Source of the DNA: Leptospira_A sp046736045
GTDB taxonomy: Bacteria; Spirochaetota; Leptospiria; Leptospirales; Leptospiraceae
Assembly: GCF_046736045.1 (NCBI RefSeq)
Contig: NZ_CP177134.1
Coordinates: forward strand, 1,860,001-1,924,000
Direction: 5' to 3'
Length of the DNA: 64,000 bases
Shown here: in pieces, positions 35,873 through 44,531 of the stretch
Numbering within the stretch: the stretch's first letter is position 1
Layout of the letters: every line of letters starts with the position of its first letter
The notes under the pieces: model-generated
What the model saw: the letters and a program-made list of their open reading frames with translations, nothing else
Databases searched by the model: none
What the model was told of the DNA's origin: nothing
Position numbers and translations under genes: made by a program

Positions 35873-36477
35873 TTTTTAAATATGGTTTGTTGTTTTCGTT
35901 CGTCTGCTTTTTTTCTCAATGTTCCGTATACTATTTGGAAGAAAAAAAGATATCACCGCAAAACAAAGGTTCTGTTGAAAAGGAGATCAGTTATGAATTG
36001 GTTGGCTGGGAAACAAATGACAACCGCGAACTGGCTTCTTTATTGTTGAAAACACTGCATACATCTGGAAAATTCAAAAAAATATCTTCTTATATAAAAT
36101 CGGATTCGGAAACCAAGATTCAAATCATTTTGGAATCTTCTCCCCGTTTCCGAATTTTGTTCGGAGAAAGCAGCGAGCCGGTTTCCTGGATGGTAGAAAG
36201 AAAACCTGGAAGTTTTTCCTTATACATTGTGAATCGGGTTGCCGCAATGCAAAGTTTTTTCATCATTCCTGTTTTTCTGAAAAATGATGATACGATCCTA
36301 TTCCGGGTTTGGAAAAAAAATCGTTTGGTAGGTGAATACATTTATCCTGCACATTCCTTATATGTATTCGGATGGATTTCTTTATTTTTAAAATGGTCGG
36401 ATGATCGTGACAAATTAAACGGATATTATTCGGACATCGTTCATAGGTTCATTGAAGACGCAAAGGAAGTATATTAA
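35869..36477 (+). CDS. Putative lipoprotein
   Basis: 202 aa. Lipoprotein signal (MIFKYGLLFSFVCFFSQC, Cys18). The rest has no recognised domain: an alpha/beta pattern with a central hydrophobic stretch (MQSFFIIPVFLKN) and YVFGWISLFLKW near the C-terminus that could be membrane-associated. Its ATG overlaps the previous stop, and the next gene starts directly after its TAA, so it is translated as part of the AlkD-like operon. The following protein is of similar type and size, with a comparable location of hydrophobic segments. Confidence 0.7.
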   Translation: MIFKYGLLFSFVCFFSQCSVYYLEEKKISPQNKGSVEKEISYELVGWETNDNRELASLLLKTLHTSGKFKKISSYIKSDSETKIQIILESSPRFRILFGESSEPVSWMVERKPGSFSLYIVNRVAAMQSFFIIPVFLKNDDTILFRVWKKNRLVGEYIYPAHSLYVFGWISLFLKWSDDRDKLNGYYSDIVHRFIEDAKEVY

Positions 36478-36993
36478 ATGTTATTCCGATTTTGTATGAT
36501 CCTTCTGGTTTTTTTTGCATTCGGCTGTGCAGGTTTTTCTCATCCTGCAATTTTAAATACGCCACTTGCTCACCCCATGATTCCTTCTTCCGTTCGTATA
36601 CAGTTCACCGGGTTTGGTTTTTATGAAAAAGAAAAACAAATGTTACGCGAATCCATTTTGGAATCAGGGTATAAAGAAGAAATAAACGCGGATTTGCTTT
36701 TGGAAATCAAATTGGAAGAAGTGGAACATCATTATGAAAAAACCAATTTGCACCGTCTGAACTTTGTATTCAGTTTGGTTAGCGCCACGATCATTCCTTA
36801 TCAAATCTATACGGATCATAAGATCACTTATCGTTATGCAAAAGAAAAGGTTATAAAAGAATCGGAATACGGATTACGCTTAAGCCAGTACAGAGGGATT
36901 TTGGTTTTATTGATTTCACCTTTCTATTGGCCTTCTTCCGGTTTCTACCAAAGCATAGACGAAACCTGGACAAGGGAGTTGCAAGGAAGATGA
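36478..36993 (+). CDS. Putative lipoprotein
   Basis: 171 aa. Lipoprotein signal peptide (MLFRFCMILLVFFAFGC, Cys17). The mature region has a short alpha/beta stretch with ADLLLEIKLEEVEHHYEK and a hydrophobic segment (VFSLVSATIIPYQIY), followed by YRGILVLLISPFYWPSSGF. No known family recognised. It starts immediately after the stop of the preceding lipoprotein gene and ends overlapping the esterase ATG, indicating coupled translation. The two lipoproteins may act together at the outer membrane. Confidence 0.7.
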   Translation: MLFRFCMILLVFFAFGCAGFSHPAILNTPLAHPMIPSSVRIQFTGFGFYEKEKQMLRESILESGYKEEINADLLLEIKLEEVEHHYEKTNLHRLNFVFSLVSATIIPYQIYTDHKITYRYAKEKVIKESEYGLRLSQYRGILVLLISPFYWPSSGFYQSIDETWTRELQGR

Positions 36994-37931
36994 AATACAA
37001 TTATCTTTTGATTCCTATGATTTTTGTTTCTTTCTTTTTATCAATAAACTGTCGTTATATTCAAAAAAGGAAGATAACAAAATCCGATTCTACTTTTCAT
37101 CAACTGGAAGTGGGAGGAATCGAAAGAAGTTTCATTGTTCATGTCGGTAAAGGCCAAATTGACAAAGAAACAACAAATACCAAGCCACCTTTATTGATTG
37201 TATTGCATGGAAGACTTGGTTCTGGTTTGCAAGTGATGGAACAGTCCGGTTTTAATGTGTTAGCTGATAAAGAATCCTTTATTGCAGTTTATCCTGACGG
37301 ATATAGCAGAAGTTGGGCTGACGGTCGTGGAAAAACACCTGCCGATAGGGAAAATGTTGATGATGTCCGGTTTCTGGAAAATATGATATTGTATTTGGAA
37401 GAATTGTATGGAATCGACAAATCCAATGTGTTTATCGTAGGACATTCTAACGGTGGTTTTATGACTCAGAGAATAGCAGCGGAAAAACCTCATTTGTTCA
37501 AAGCCGCAGTGAGTATTGCGGCTCAGTTGAGCAAAGAGGTTCTGAAAAAATGGGAGCCAAAGTCCGCATTATCGATCGCTTTTATGGCCGGAACGGAAGA
37601 CCCCACAGTCCCATATTATGGAGGTTATGTGAGAGACGGAGGGGAAATCTTGAGCGTTGAAGATTCTTTGGAACGATGGAAAGCCTGGAATGGTTGTACT
37701 GATTCCCCCACAGTAATTAAAAAAGACGAAAGGCCTGATGATACCAGTCTTGAAATTATTACTTACCGCGCTTGCAAAAATAATACGATGATTCGGCTTT
37801 ATAAAGTGATCGGTGGAGGACATGCTTGGCCCGGTGGTATCAAGCTGAGTATCCCTAAGGTATTTCGAGGCAGACTTACTCAGGAATTGGATGCTACAAA
37901 TGAAACTTGGAATTTTTTTAAAGGTTTATAG
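36990..37931 (+). CDS. Secreted alpha/beta-hydrolase, PHB-depolymerase/feruloyl-esterase (LpqC) type
   Basis: 313 aa from the ATG at 36990, preceded by AAGGA and overlapping the previous stop. N-terminal signal (MKYNYLLIPMIFVSFFLSINC, a possible lipobox). The catalytic serine is in VGHSNGGFMT, Asp in GTEDPTVPYYGG and His in GGGHAWPGG, with the oxyanion loop LIVLHGRLGSG near residue 70. The family cleaves esters such as polyhydroxybutyrate oligomers or feruloyl esters outside the cytoplasm. The natural substrate is not deducible. Confidence 0.88.
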   Translation: MKYNYLLIPMIFVSFFLSINCRYIQKRKITKSDSTFHQLEVGGIERSFIVHVGKGQIDKETTNTKPPLLIVLHGRLGSGLQVMEQSGFNVLADKESFIAVYPDGYSRSWADGRGKTPADRENVDDVRFLENMILYLEELYGIDKSNVFIVGHSNGGFMTQRIAAEKPHLFKAAVSIAAQLSKEVLKKWEPKSALSIAFMAGTEDPTVPYYGGYVRDGGEILSVEDSLERWKAWNGCTDSPTVIKKDERPDDTSLEIITYRACKNNTMIRLYKVIGGGHAWPGGIKLSIPKVFRGRLTQELDATNETWNFFKGL

Positions 37932-38663
37932 ATGATTACGAACGACTCAGAACACTCTCCTGTTGCGATTGTTACCGGGGCTTCCCGGGGGATAGGTCTC
38001 GCTATTTCTAAAAAACTAATCTCGCTGGGTTATTTGGTAAAAGGGGTTTGTAAAAATCCGGACAGATGTGAGTTCACTCATCCCAGATTTCTTTTGGAGA
38101 AAGTAAACTTGAACGATACCAAACAAATCGAAGTTTGGTTGGAAAACTTTCAAGACAAAAACAAAGTCAGTGTTTTGGTTCATAATGCGGGAGTCGGACA
38201 TTTTGCACCTTTTGAAGAACTGTCCTGGGGGCAGATAACGGAAATGATCGGCCTTCATATAACAGCACCCATGTTAATTACCAATTATTTTCTGCGGACT
38301 TTAAAAGCGAATGAAGGTCGTGTTTTTTTTATCGGATCGATTTCCGGAACCAAAGTTTCTCCTTGGGGGAGTGTTTACGGTTCCACCAAAGCAGGATTGA
38401 TTCATTTCGGAAGGGAATTGTTTCAAGAGCTCCGCAAATCCGGCGTTAAAGTAACAAATCTGATTCCCGACCTTACAAATACCGACTTTTTCGATCATTT
38501 GTCTTTTACTACTGATGAAGATACCCGTGCTTATATTTTACCCGAATGTATTGCCGATGCGGTCGGAACCGTGCTTGCTCAAAGAGAAGGAACTGTTTTG
38601 TCTGAATTGGTCATTCAACCGGAAAGATTTAAAATTAAAAAGAAGGAAAAAGGGAAGGACTGA
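37932..38663 (+). CDS. Short-chain dehydrogenase/reductase
   Basis: 243 aa cytosolic oxidoreductase. Classical SDR features: TGASRGIGLAISKKL (cofactor loop), HNAGVGHF, catalytic Ser in GSISGTKVS and YGSTK (Tyr and Lys). An Arg/Lys is not obviously placed after the second strand (KGVCKNPDRC has Lys and Arg), compatible with NADP(H). AAGGT precedes the ATG, which directly follows the esterase stop. Ends one base from the convergent stop of the cyclic-nucleotide-binding gene. Substrate unknown. Confidence 0.88.
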   Translation: MITNDSEHSPVAIVTGASRGIGLAISKKLISLGYLVKGVCKNPDRCEFTHPRFLLEKVNLNDTKQIEVWLENFQDKNKVSVLVHNAGVGHFAPFEELSWGQITEMIGLHITAPMLITNYFLRTLKANEGRVFFIGSISGTKVSPWGSVYGSTKAGLIHFGRELFQELRKSGVKVTNLIPDLTNTDFFDHLSFTTDEDTRAYILPECIADAVGTVLAQREGTVLSELVIQPERFKIKKKEKGKD

Positions 38664-38664
38664 T

Positions 38665-39189
38665 TTATTCGATCGGTGCTTCGGATGCGGAAGAGTCTTC
38701 TTCATCCGCATCATCCTCGTCAGATGCGGAATTTTTGGTTGAACTTTCGTTAGACGATCCGGATTTTTCATCGTCTTCCGATTTTTTACCACCATCATCA
38801 TTTTGCTTTTTTATGGCTCTGATTTTGGAGTCTGTTTCATACAGTCGTTCAATCACTCTTTTCAAAAGTAAAAATAAAAACTCCGGGCTTTCTTGTCCCA
38901 TCTGAACAAAAGTTCCCCGGTTGATGATTCCTAGTTTGGCACTTTCCGAAACAACCACGATGGATGCCGATCTCGGGCTATTATTGATGATGGCCATCTC
39001 ACCGAAAAATTCTCCAGGTAAAATACTTCTCATCTTGGTATGTTTACCTTCGATGTGTTTGTAAATATCCAACTGACCTTCAAACAAAAAGAACATAGCT
39101 CCGTTGGAAGGAACACCTTCCTTAAAAAGTAGTTCCCCACGTTTGATGGTGATCATGGAAAGTTTTGCGAGTGATTCTTTAAGTCCCAT
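38665..39189 (-). CDS. Cyclic nucleotide-binding domain protein with acidic tail
   Basis: 174 aa. One CNB domain in residues about 1-120, with the phosphate-binding cassette GEFFGEMAIINNSPRSASI; the Glu and Arg that hold cAMP are present. No HTH follows; instead residues 125-174 are Ser/Glu/Asp-rich and probably disordered (DDADEEDSSASEAPIE end). So it is a stand-alone receptor or a scaffold rather than a CRP-type transcription factor. Overlaps the preceding gene by 11 bases, hence co-translated with the other receptor gene. Confidence 0.88.
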   Translation of the reverse strand: MGLKESLAKLSMITIKRGELLFKEGVPSNGAMFFLFEGQLDIYKHIEGKHTKMRSILPGEFFGEMAIINNSPRSASIVVVSESAKLGIINRGTFVQMGQESPEFLFLLLKRVIERLYETDSKIRAIKKQNDDGGKKSEDDEKSGSSNESSTKNSASDEDDADEEDSSASEAPIE

Positions 39190-39604
39190 CAGTTAGCTCT
39201 TTTAGTTTCTGTTCCGCTTCGATGAGTCTCTCCACATAAGTTTGCAGAAGTGCATAAACAAACATGGGATTGGAATTTGCAATTTTGGTTAGGTTTTGTT
39301 TGTCTAAAATTCCCAATTGGGCGCGATCCGATTCGATAAAGACAGTCATTGTGCGCGGGTGTGCGGAAATAAGTGCGATTTCTCCGAAAAACTCTCCTGT
39401 GGAAAGTTTTCTCACTTCGTGGAAGTTTTTTTGGTCTGGGGCACCCATTCCTACGGAAAGAGTCCCGCTTAGAATGAAATACATTTTTTCGTTAGATGGT
39501 TCGCCTTCTCGTACGATGATTTCGCCTCTTTTGAAGGATTTCGTTGGAACCGTATTAACGAAGTCGAATATGTTAATTCTATTTTCTTTTTTGGGGAGAG
39601 ACAT
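39179..39604 (-). CDS. Cyclic nucleotide-binding domain protein
   Basis: 141 aa from the ATG at 39604, whose A is also the last base of the ankyrin gene's TGA (TGATG). CNB domain covering nearly the whole protein, with the cassette GEFFGEIALISAHPRTMTV (Glu and Arg present). No output domain beyond a C-terminal helix (VERLIEAEQKLKELTDG). Paralogous to the next gene, and both belong to the operon that begins with the M23 peptidase. With adenylate cyclases 7 kb away, cAMP is the likely ligand, though cGMP cannot be excluded. Confidence 0.88.
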   Translation of the reverse strand: MSLPKKENRINIFDFVNTVPTKSFKRGEIIVREGEPSNEKMYFILSGTLSVGMGAPDQKNFHEVRKLSTGEFFGEIALISAHPRTMTVFIESDRAQLGILDKQNLTKIANSNPMFVYALLQTYVERLIEAEQKLKELTDGT

Positions 39605-41571
39605 CAAGCGCCACGATATATTTCTATTAGTTCCGGTATGTTCTTATCTTCGGCATATTCAAGCGGAGACTTACCACTACTATCATCTAAATTCGCATTA
39701 CCGCCATTTAAAATAAAAATTCTTCCTAATTCTAGTATGGAATCTTTTTTACCAGGATCGAATTGTAAGGCCAGTTCGGAAAGAATAGTTTTCCCGGATT
39801 TATCAGTGAGGTTTAAATTTGCCCTTCGTTCCACTAGTAAAAGTACTAATTTCTTGTATTGTTCTGCGACTGCTGTTTCACGGGTTTGTAAAAATTTAAT
39901 TACAGACTTACGTAATACGGTGAATCCGTTATTGTCCGCCGAATCCACCTCCGCACCTTGGTTTAATAATAATAAAATCAGATCACTGTTGTTTCTGTTA
40001 AATGCAATATGAAGTGCGGAGAGGCCTCTCTTGTTTTTTGCATTCACGCTCACTCCTTTCGAGAGCAAGGTTTTAACAAGTTCTTGTACGAATTTCTGAT
40101 CCTTCTTATCTACTTCTTGTTTGGCGACTGCCATGATAAGAGTTTCTTCTTCCGAATTCTTTTCATTCGCATCAGCTCCGTTCCCAAGTAATAATTTAAT
40201 GGAATCCAAATCTTTTCTTTCAATGGATTCGGTAAGTAAGGATTTGCCATTGCGCGAAACATGGTTCGGATTTGCTTTTTTAGTTAATAAAAGTTTGGCG
40301 GCTGAGATTTGTTTGGCTTCCAAAGCCAATGAAAGGGAAGTTTCTCCGTTTTGAACCGTCAAAATATCCACCGGAACATTTTTTTTCAAAAGTTCTTCGA
40401 TGACAATGGTGCTTCCTTTTTTGGCAGCGACATGAATCGGAGCATAACCTCCTTCGGTTTGGATGTTGGGATCTGCACCGTTTTGAATGAATAAAACGGC
40501 AATAGGAAAACGACCTTTGTCCAAAGCCTCTTCCAAAGCAGGCTTTTTATTGGTAAACTTCGCATTTAAATTTGTTTTGAATTCAATGAGTAACTTTGCA
40601 AGACCCGAATCGTTTTTTTCGACGGAAAGCTCCAAAAGAGTTTTTTCATTTTTCCCTTTCAGCTCTGTGGAAAGACCTTTCCCGAAAAGTAGTTTGATGA
40701 TGTTCAGATTTTTTTTGGAATAAGCTGTAAAACTCAACGGCTCGTCCTGATCGTCTAACACATTCCATTTGGCACCTCTTTCGAGAAGCAGTTCCACTCC
40801 TTGCTGATAGGATTTATCAATCGAGAGCAGTAGAGGTGTAACCGTTTTGGTATCTTTTGTATTCGCATCCGCTCCGGCATCCAAGAGAGTTGTGACTAGT
40901 TTGATGTTCTTGGATTCCAGTGCTACGAAGAGAGGTGTGCGTCCGGTTAATTCCGGTAAGTTGACATTCGCTCCGTTTTGCAAAAGATAGGCGATCGAAT
41001 CCGTTTTGTTTTTTTCCACCGCAAGATACAATGGCGATTTTCTGGGATTGTTGCGAAGATTGACATCTGCTTTGCTTTCTACCAAAATCTTTTGGATGGA
41101 AAGATTTGCTTTGAGAATGGCAATGTGCAGAGGGGTATTTCCTTCTCCATCATATGCATTCGGGTCAGCGCCCTTCTCAATTAAAGTTTTGATCTGACCT
41201 GTAAACCGGGAAGTCACCAGATAGTGGAGTAGTGTCTTTCCTGAAAAATCCCTTCTATTTAGATCCGCATTTGCATTTACCAAAGAGTCAAACTGTTTGG
41301 TTTTTGATTTTTCAACAGCTAACATCAAAAGAGTTTTGCCATCGGGATCGGCCGCATTGATGTCTCCGCCTTTGGTGATGGCAGCATCAAAATCTTTTGG
41401 CGTACCTTTCAGTAGAATGTTCACCATATCCGGTTTGATTTCTTCGATGGCTTCCTGTACATTCGGTTTTACCGAATCCAGAGAACTGTTCGTGTCTTCA
41501 GAAAGGACTGGCTTGAAACTAAAGAGCAGAATGAGAAGCGAGATTGTAACTTTTGTTTTTGTAGTTTGCAT
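39604..41571 (-). CDS. Secreted ankyrin-repeat protein
   Basis: 655 aa from the ATG at 41571 (MQTTKTKVTISLLILLFSF, a signal peptide); a longer frame overlaps the previous gene and is unlikely. After about residue 55 the protein is a solenoid of around eighteen ankyrin repeats, with the typical phrases GADPNAYDGEGNTPLHIAI, GADANTKDTKTVTPLLLS and NKRGLSALHIAFNRNNSDL. Expected to be a periplasmic or outer-membrane protein-binding scaffold. Lies 13 bp after the M23 peptidase gene and overlaps the first cyclic-nucleotide receptor gene. Its binding partner is unknown. Confidence 0.88.
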   Translation of the reverse strand: MQTTKTKVTISLLILLFSFKPVLSEDTNSSLDSVKPNVQEAIEEIKPDMVNILLKGTPKDFDAAITKGGDINAADPDGKTLLMLAVEKSKTKQFDSLVNANADLNRRDFSGKTLLHYLVTSRFTGQIKTLIEKGADPNAYDGEGNTPLHIAILKANLSIQKILVESKADVNLRNNPRKSPLYLAVEKNKTDSIAYLLQNGANVNLPELTGRTPLFVALESKNIKLVTTLLDAGADANTKDTKTVTPLLLSIDKSYQQGVELLLERGAKWNVLDDQDEPLSFTAYSKKNLNIIKLLFGKGLSTELKGKNEKTLLELSVEKNDSGLAKLLIEFKTNLNAKFTNKKPALEEALDKGRFPIAVLFIQNGADPNIQTEGGYAPIHVAAKKGSTIVIEELLKKNVPVDILTVQNGETSLSLALEAKQISAAKLLLTKKANPNHVSRNGKSLLTESIERKDLDSIKLLLGNGADANEKNSEEETLIMAVAKQEVDKKDQKFVQELVKTLLSKGVSVNAKNKRGLSALHIAFNRNNSDLILLLLNQGAEVDSADNNGFTVLRKSVIKFLQTRETAVAEQYKKLVLLLVERRANLNLTDKSGKTILSELALQFDPGKKDSILELGRIFILNGGNANLDDSSGKSPLEYAEDKNIPELIEIYRGA

Positions 41572-41584
41572 TGTTTTATCTTTT

Positions 41585-43297
41585 TTATTTTGGTAAATAG
41601 GCATTAGGATCTAACGCCTGTTGTTGGGGGCCTTTTCTTACTTCGAAATGCAGGTGAGGCCCGGTGGATTTTCCCGTATTTCCCACTTCTCCGATGACAT
41701 CTCCCGAACGAACCACGTCCCCTTCCGCGATTTTTCTTTGGTTTTGATGCGCATAATAGGTATAAACATTATTTTTGTGACTGAGAATGGTTAACACTCC
41801 GTAACCGCCGGAAGTAGTGATGGTTTTCCATACTTTTCCATCACTGACTGCGCGAATTGCAGTGCCCACCGGCGCCGGCAGATCCACTCCCGAATGAAAT
41901 GCACCTACTTTCCCCGTGACGGGATCGACTCTGGTTCCGAAATTGGATGACACATAACGATCGTTATCAATAGGGATTTGAAAGTATTTGGAAATATCGT
42001 CATTATCTACCAATTGACCTTTTTCTTTGGAAACAAATCCTCCGAAAACCCAACCTTCCCATTGGTCATCCCAATTCACGTAAATCCATTTGGAGCGAAT
42101 TCCTCCGATTGTTTCTATTTCATTTTTAGAATCTATGATTTTCAATTTTTCATCACCTGGAATGGATGCAACCACTGTGCCATATTCATTCGGTTCATCT
42201 CTCATTCGTAAACTTGCGGAACGAACATATCTTTTTTCACCTGGTTTCAATTCGTCGGGATTTTCTTGCGGGAAGGAAGGAAAGTCGGAATTGGAAGAAT
42301 CATAACTTTGAACTTCGGAAGAACTCAAGTAACCGCCAAACACCCAACCTTTTTGGTATCCGCTTTCCACTTGGTGCCAGGGAGCGGAGATTCCATCCAG
42401 ATTGTCTTCATAGTTTGTGGATTGAACTACTGTGATTTTGATTCCTTTGGCCAATCGATCCACGATATAAGAATTGACTTCCGGATTTTCTCGTACGTTG
42501 AGAGAACTTGCATTCACCCAAAAAATTTTGCCTTTGAGTTTGTCGTTGGTTTTCGGTTCCGGTTCCAGATTTACCGTTTCAGTTACGCTTACTTGTTCTT
42601 TTCCGGGAATCTCGGTAAACTCAGGAACATTTTCAGTCATCTCTCCCGTGACTGGATCAAAAAACGGTTGTTCTGCGGCCCTCGATTTTTTGGTCGATTT
42701 CAGATTTTCAGGAAAGGCAAATGCCCTGGAAGTAGGCGGTTTGAGATTTGCAAGTTTTTTTTCGGGAGAGTCTTCTTTGGAAACCGCCGAAGAAGAAAGA
42801 TACTCGGATGGAATATAACCTTCTTTTTTGGAATTTGTTCTCACTAAACACCAGTTTGGCTGTTCTTTCTTTTCGGGGCCGTCGTTTTTCAAAACCAAAA
42901 CCACTTCTATTTTTTCTCCACGCGAAATTTTTGTATCCGTGTTGAATTTAGGAAGTCCGTTCGGTTCTGATTTTAATAAATAGGATTCGCTTGCGTATGC
43001 GGAAATGGTTTTTGCTTTTTTAGTTTGTCCGCCGGGTGTGTCATTGTGTTCGATTACGTCTCGGGCGAGACTGGGGTCCACAGGCAGTTCTTCGAAATTG
43101 AGTCCCGGATATCTGCTTTTCAGTTTTGAATAGAACTGGTAGTACTTTGCTAATATCTTTTCCCTGTTTGCTTTGTCTTTTTGGAGTAGAGCGTCTTGTT
43201 TGTCTTTTGCCTTATTGTCGATGGAACTTTGTGCAAGAATGGGAAGAGAGGCGGTTAAAAAAACAGCTAAGCTCAGTATTTTGATTTTTTGATTCAT
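41585..43297 (-). CDS. M23 family metallopeptidase with SH3 domains
   Basis: 570 aa secreted peptidoglycan-hydrolase-like protein. Signal peptide (KILSLAVFLTASLPILAQ), then SH3b-type domains at about residues 110-165, 260-310 and 345-405 (YVRSASLRMRDEPNEYGTVV is typical), and a C-terminal M23 domain. Its zinc-site motifs HSGVDLPAPVG, YYAHQNQRKI and HLHFEVRKG are intact, so it should be an active LytM-type endopeptidase and not a degenerate activator. AGGAAGG precedes the ATG at 43297. First gene of a four-gene operon with the ankyrin and receptor genes. Confidence 0.92.
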   Translation of the reverse strand: MNQKIKILSLAVFLTASLPILAQSSIDNKAKDKQDALLQKDKANREKILAKYYQFYSKLKSRYPGLNFEELPVDPSLARDVIEHNDTPGGQTKKAKTISAYASESYLLKSEPNGLPKFNTDTKISRGEKIEVVLVLKNDGPEKKEQPNWCLVRTNSKKEGYIPSEYLSSSAVSKEDSPEKKLANLKPPTSRAFAFPENLKSTKKSRAAEQPFFDPVTGEMTENVPEFTEIPGKEQVSVTETVNLEPEPKTNDKLKGKIFWVNASSLNVRENPEVNSYIVDRLAKGIKITVVQSTNYEDNLDGISAPWHQVESGYQKGWVFGGYLSSSEVQSYDSSNSDFPSFPQENPDELKPGEKRYVRSASLRMRDEPNEYGTVVASIPGDEKLKIIDSKNEIETIGGIRSKWIYVNWDDQWEGWVFGGFVSKEKGQLVDNDDISKYFQIPIDNDRYVSSNFGTRVDPVTGKVGAFHSGVDLPAPVGTAIRAVSDGKVWKTITTSGGYGVLTILSHKNNVYTYYAHQNQRKIAEGDVVRSGDVIGEVGNTGKSTGPHLHFEVRKGPQQQALDPNAYLPK

Positions 43298-43374
43298 TCC
43301 TTCCTCATCTTTTTCCCTAGGAAATTTAGTGAAACTTGGGATTTGGTCAAGGTTTTTTGGGTTCCGGAATCTCT

Positions 43375-43893
43375 TTAATCCTCCTCAGGGAGAAGAGGAG
43401 TGAGAAAAAAAGAAATAAATTCCAATTTCCCTCTCATGGAAGACTTTTCATAGATAGACGCCGTTTGGTTTTCCACAGTTCTCAAGCTTTTTTGTCGGAC
43501 TCCGGCGATTTGTTGGTGGGAAAAACCTCTCAAAATCAGGATTGCAATTTCCTTTTCCGTTTCAGTCAGTCTCCACTCATTCATTTGCTGATTTGCTTCT
43601 TTCCAAAAGTTCATTTCAGGTCCTTTTAGAATCCGGTTGGTTCTTTTTAAGTCGTGAATCACAACTTTGGCTTGGTTGTTTTCTCCTGCTTCCTGTTTCA
43701 GTTCCCTATAAAGTATAAAAATGGTAAGAAAGGAAGAGACCGCGATCAAAGTTTCAAAGCTTGCGATAAAAACCCGATAGCGGTCAAAAATATCCGGAGG
43801 ATTCGTGAGAGTGTAGGTTTCCTGAATGATCCAAAGGATGAGAGAGATTCCGTAGAACCAAAGGAATGAAATTCTATATTTGCGGTGATTCAT
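43375..43893 (-). CDS. Membrane-anchored LuxR-type HTH regulator
   Basis: 172 aa. Two membrane helices (about residues 9-25 and 41-63) are followed by a coiled-coil-like linker and a GerE/LuxR helix-turn-helix at about 108-165 (LTETEKEIAILILRGFSHQQIA then RTVENQTASIYEKSS). There is no receiver domain. Such a protein would regulate transcription from the membrane. It is divergent from the ankyrin lipoprotein gene at 44060; the gap between them holds two palindromes that are candidate operators. Whether it acts on them is inference. Confidence 0.85.
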   Translation of the reverse strand: MNHRKYRISFLWFYGISLILWIIQETYTLTNPPDIFDRYRVFIASFETLIAVSSFLTIFILYRELKQEAGENNQAKVVIHDLKRTNRILKGPEMNFWKEANQQMNEWRLTETEKEIAILILRGFSHQQIAGVRQKSLRTVENQTASIYEKSSMRGKLEFISFFLTPLLPEED

Positions 43894-43953
43894 TGGTAAA
43901 TGTAATATTTATGGGAACCAAATAAATAGCGCAACGAATTTAACTTTGTAGGT

Positions 43954-43975
43954 GTTTCCCGCAATTGCGGGTAAC
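43954..43975. promoter_or_regulatory. Palindrome 1 in the LuxR / ankyrin-lipoprotein gap
   Basis: GTTTCCCGCAATTGCGGGTAAC: a perfect CCCGCAATTGCGGG dyad. The related sequence at 43999-44019 is centred 44 bp away (about four helical turns). Either an operator for the adjacent regulator, or RNA hairpins in a leader. Confidence 0.5.
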
Positions 43976-43998
43976 ACTCATATCCGTGTTTTTAGTGG

Positions 43999-44019
43999 GT
44001 TCCCACAATTGCGGAGAAC
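43999..44019. promoter_or_regulatory. Palindrome 2 in the LuxR / ankyrin-lipoprotein gap
   Basis: GTTCCCACAATTGCGGAGAAC, sharing GTT-CCC-CAATTGCGG-AAC with palindrome 1. In a plus-strand transcript, 43998-44020 can also fold as GGTTCCC / GGAGAACC, which would compete with the terminator stem that follows because both use the AACC at 44017-44020. Confidence 0.45.
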
Positions 44020-44045
44020 CTCCATTTGCAGATGAGGTTTTTTTT
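44017..44045 (+). terminator. Terminator just upstream of ankyrin lipoprotein gene
   Basis: Stem AACCTC[C]AT / ATGAGGTT (one bulged C, 6-nt loop) followed by eight T residues at 44038-44045, ending 14 bases before the ATG at 44060. No plus-strand gene lies upstream, so it is either a premature terminator in the leader of the lipoprotein operon (attenuation) or the end of a short RNA. Confidence 0.55.
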
Positions 44046-44059
44046 GTCATACTGGGAAC

Positions 44060-44530
44060 ATGAAACGAATCGCTTTGGCTCCTATGTTGGTTTTTCTTTT
44101 GGTGATCGGGTGCAACTCCTTCCCTCGCTCAGGAGGAAACCATCGTTATAACAACTTTTACTTTCAGGCAGCGCAAGGTAATGCGGAAAGAGTGCGTGAG
44201 ATGTTACGTATGGGACAAAACCCGAACGTCCCTGAAGATACTTTTGATCAGATGACTGCTTTGATGATTGCATCTAAAGAAGGACATCACAAAGTAGTGC
44301 AAGTTTTATTAGCTTTTAGAGCAAATCCAAATGTAAGATCGGTAAACGGTCATACTGCGTTGATGATGGCAGCATACAATCGTTATCCAAAAATTGTAGA
44401 GTTGTTATTGGATGCCGGTGCCGATCCTCATTTAAAGTCGGAAGCGGGACATACTGCTCTTTCCGAAATACAACAAAGCGAAAAAGAAGAAATCATCCAT
44501 CTGCTTAAATCAAAAGGAGCGGTGGAATGA
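44060..44530 (+). CDS. Ankyrin-repeat lipoprotein
   Basis: 156 aa. Lipoprotein signal (MKRIALAPMLVFLLVIGC, Cys18), then three to four ankyrin repeats (AAQGNAERVREMLRMGQNPN, TALMIASKEGHHKVVQVLL, NGHTALMMAAYNRYPKIVELL and GHTALSEIQQ). Likely a lipid-anchored protein-binding module. Starts behind an unusual leader with palindromes and a terminator; the ribosome-binding site is weak (TGGGAAC before the ATG). Its stop is separated by one base from the next ATG, so the two lipoproteins are coupled. Confidence 0.88.
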   Translation: MKRIALAPMLVFLLVIGCNSFPRSGGNHRYNNFYFQAAQGNAERVREMLRMGQNPNVPEDTFDQMTALMIASKEGHHKVVQVLLAFRANPNVRSVNGHTALMMAAYNRYPKIVELLLDAGADPHLKSEAGHTALSEIQQSEKEEIIHLLKSKGAVE

Positions 44531-44531
44531 T

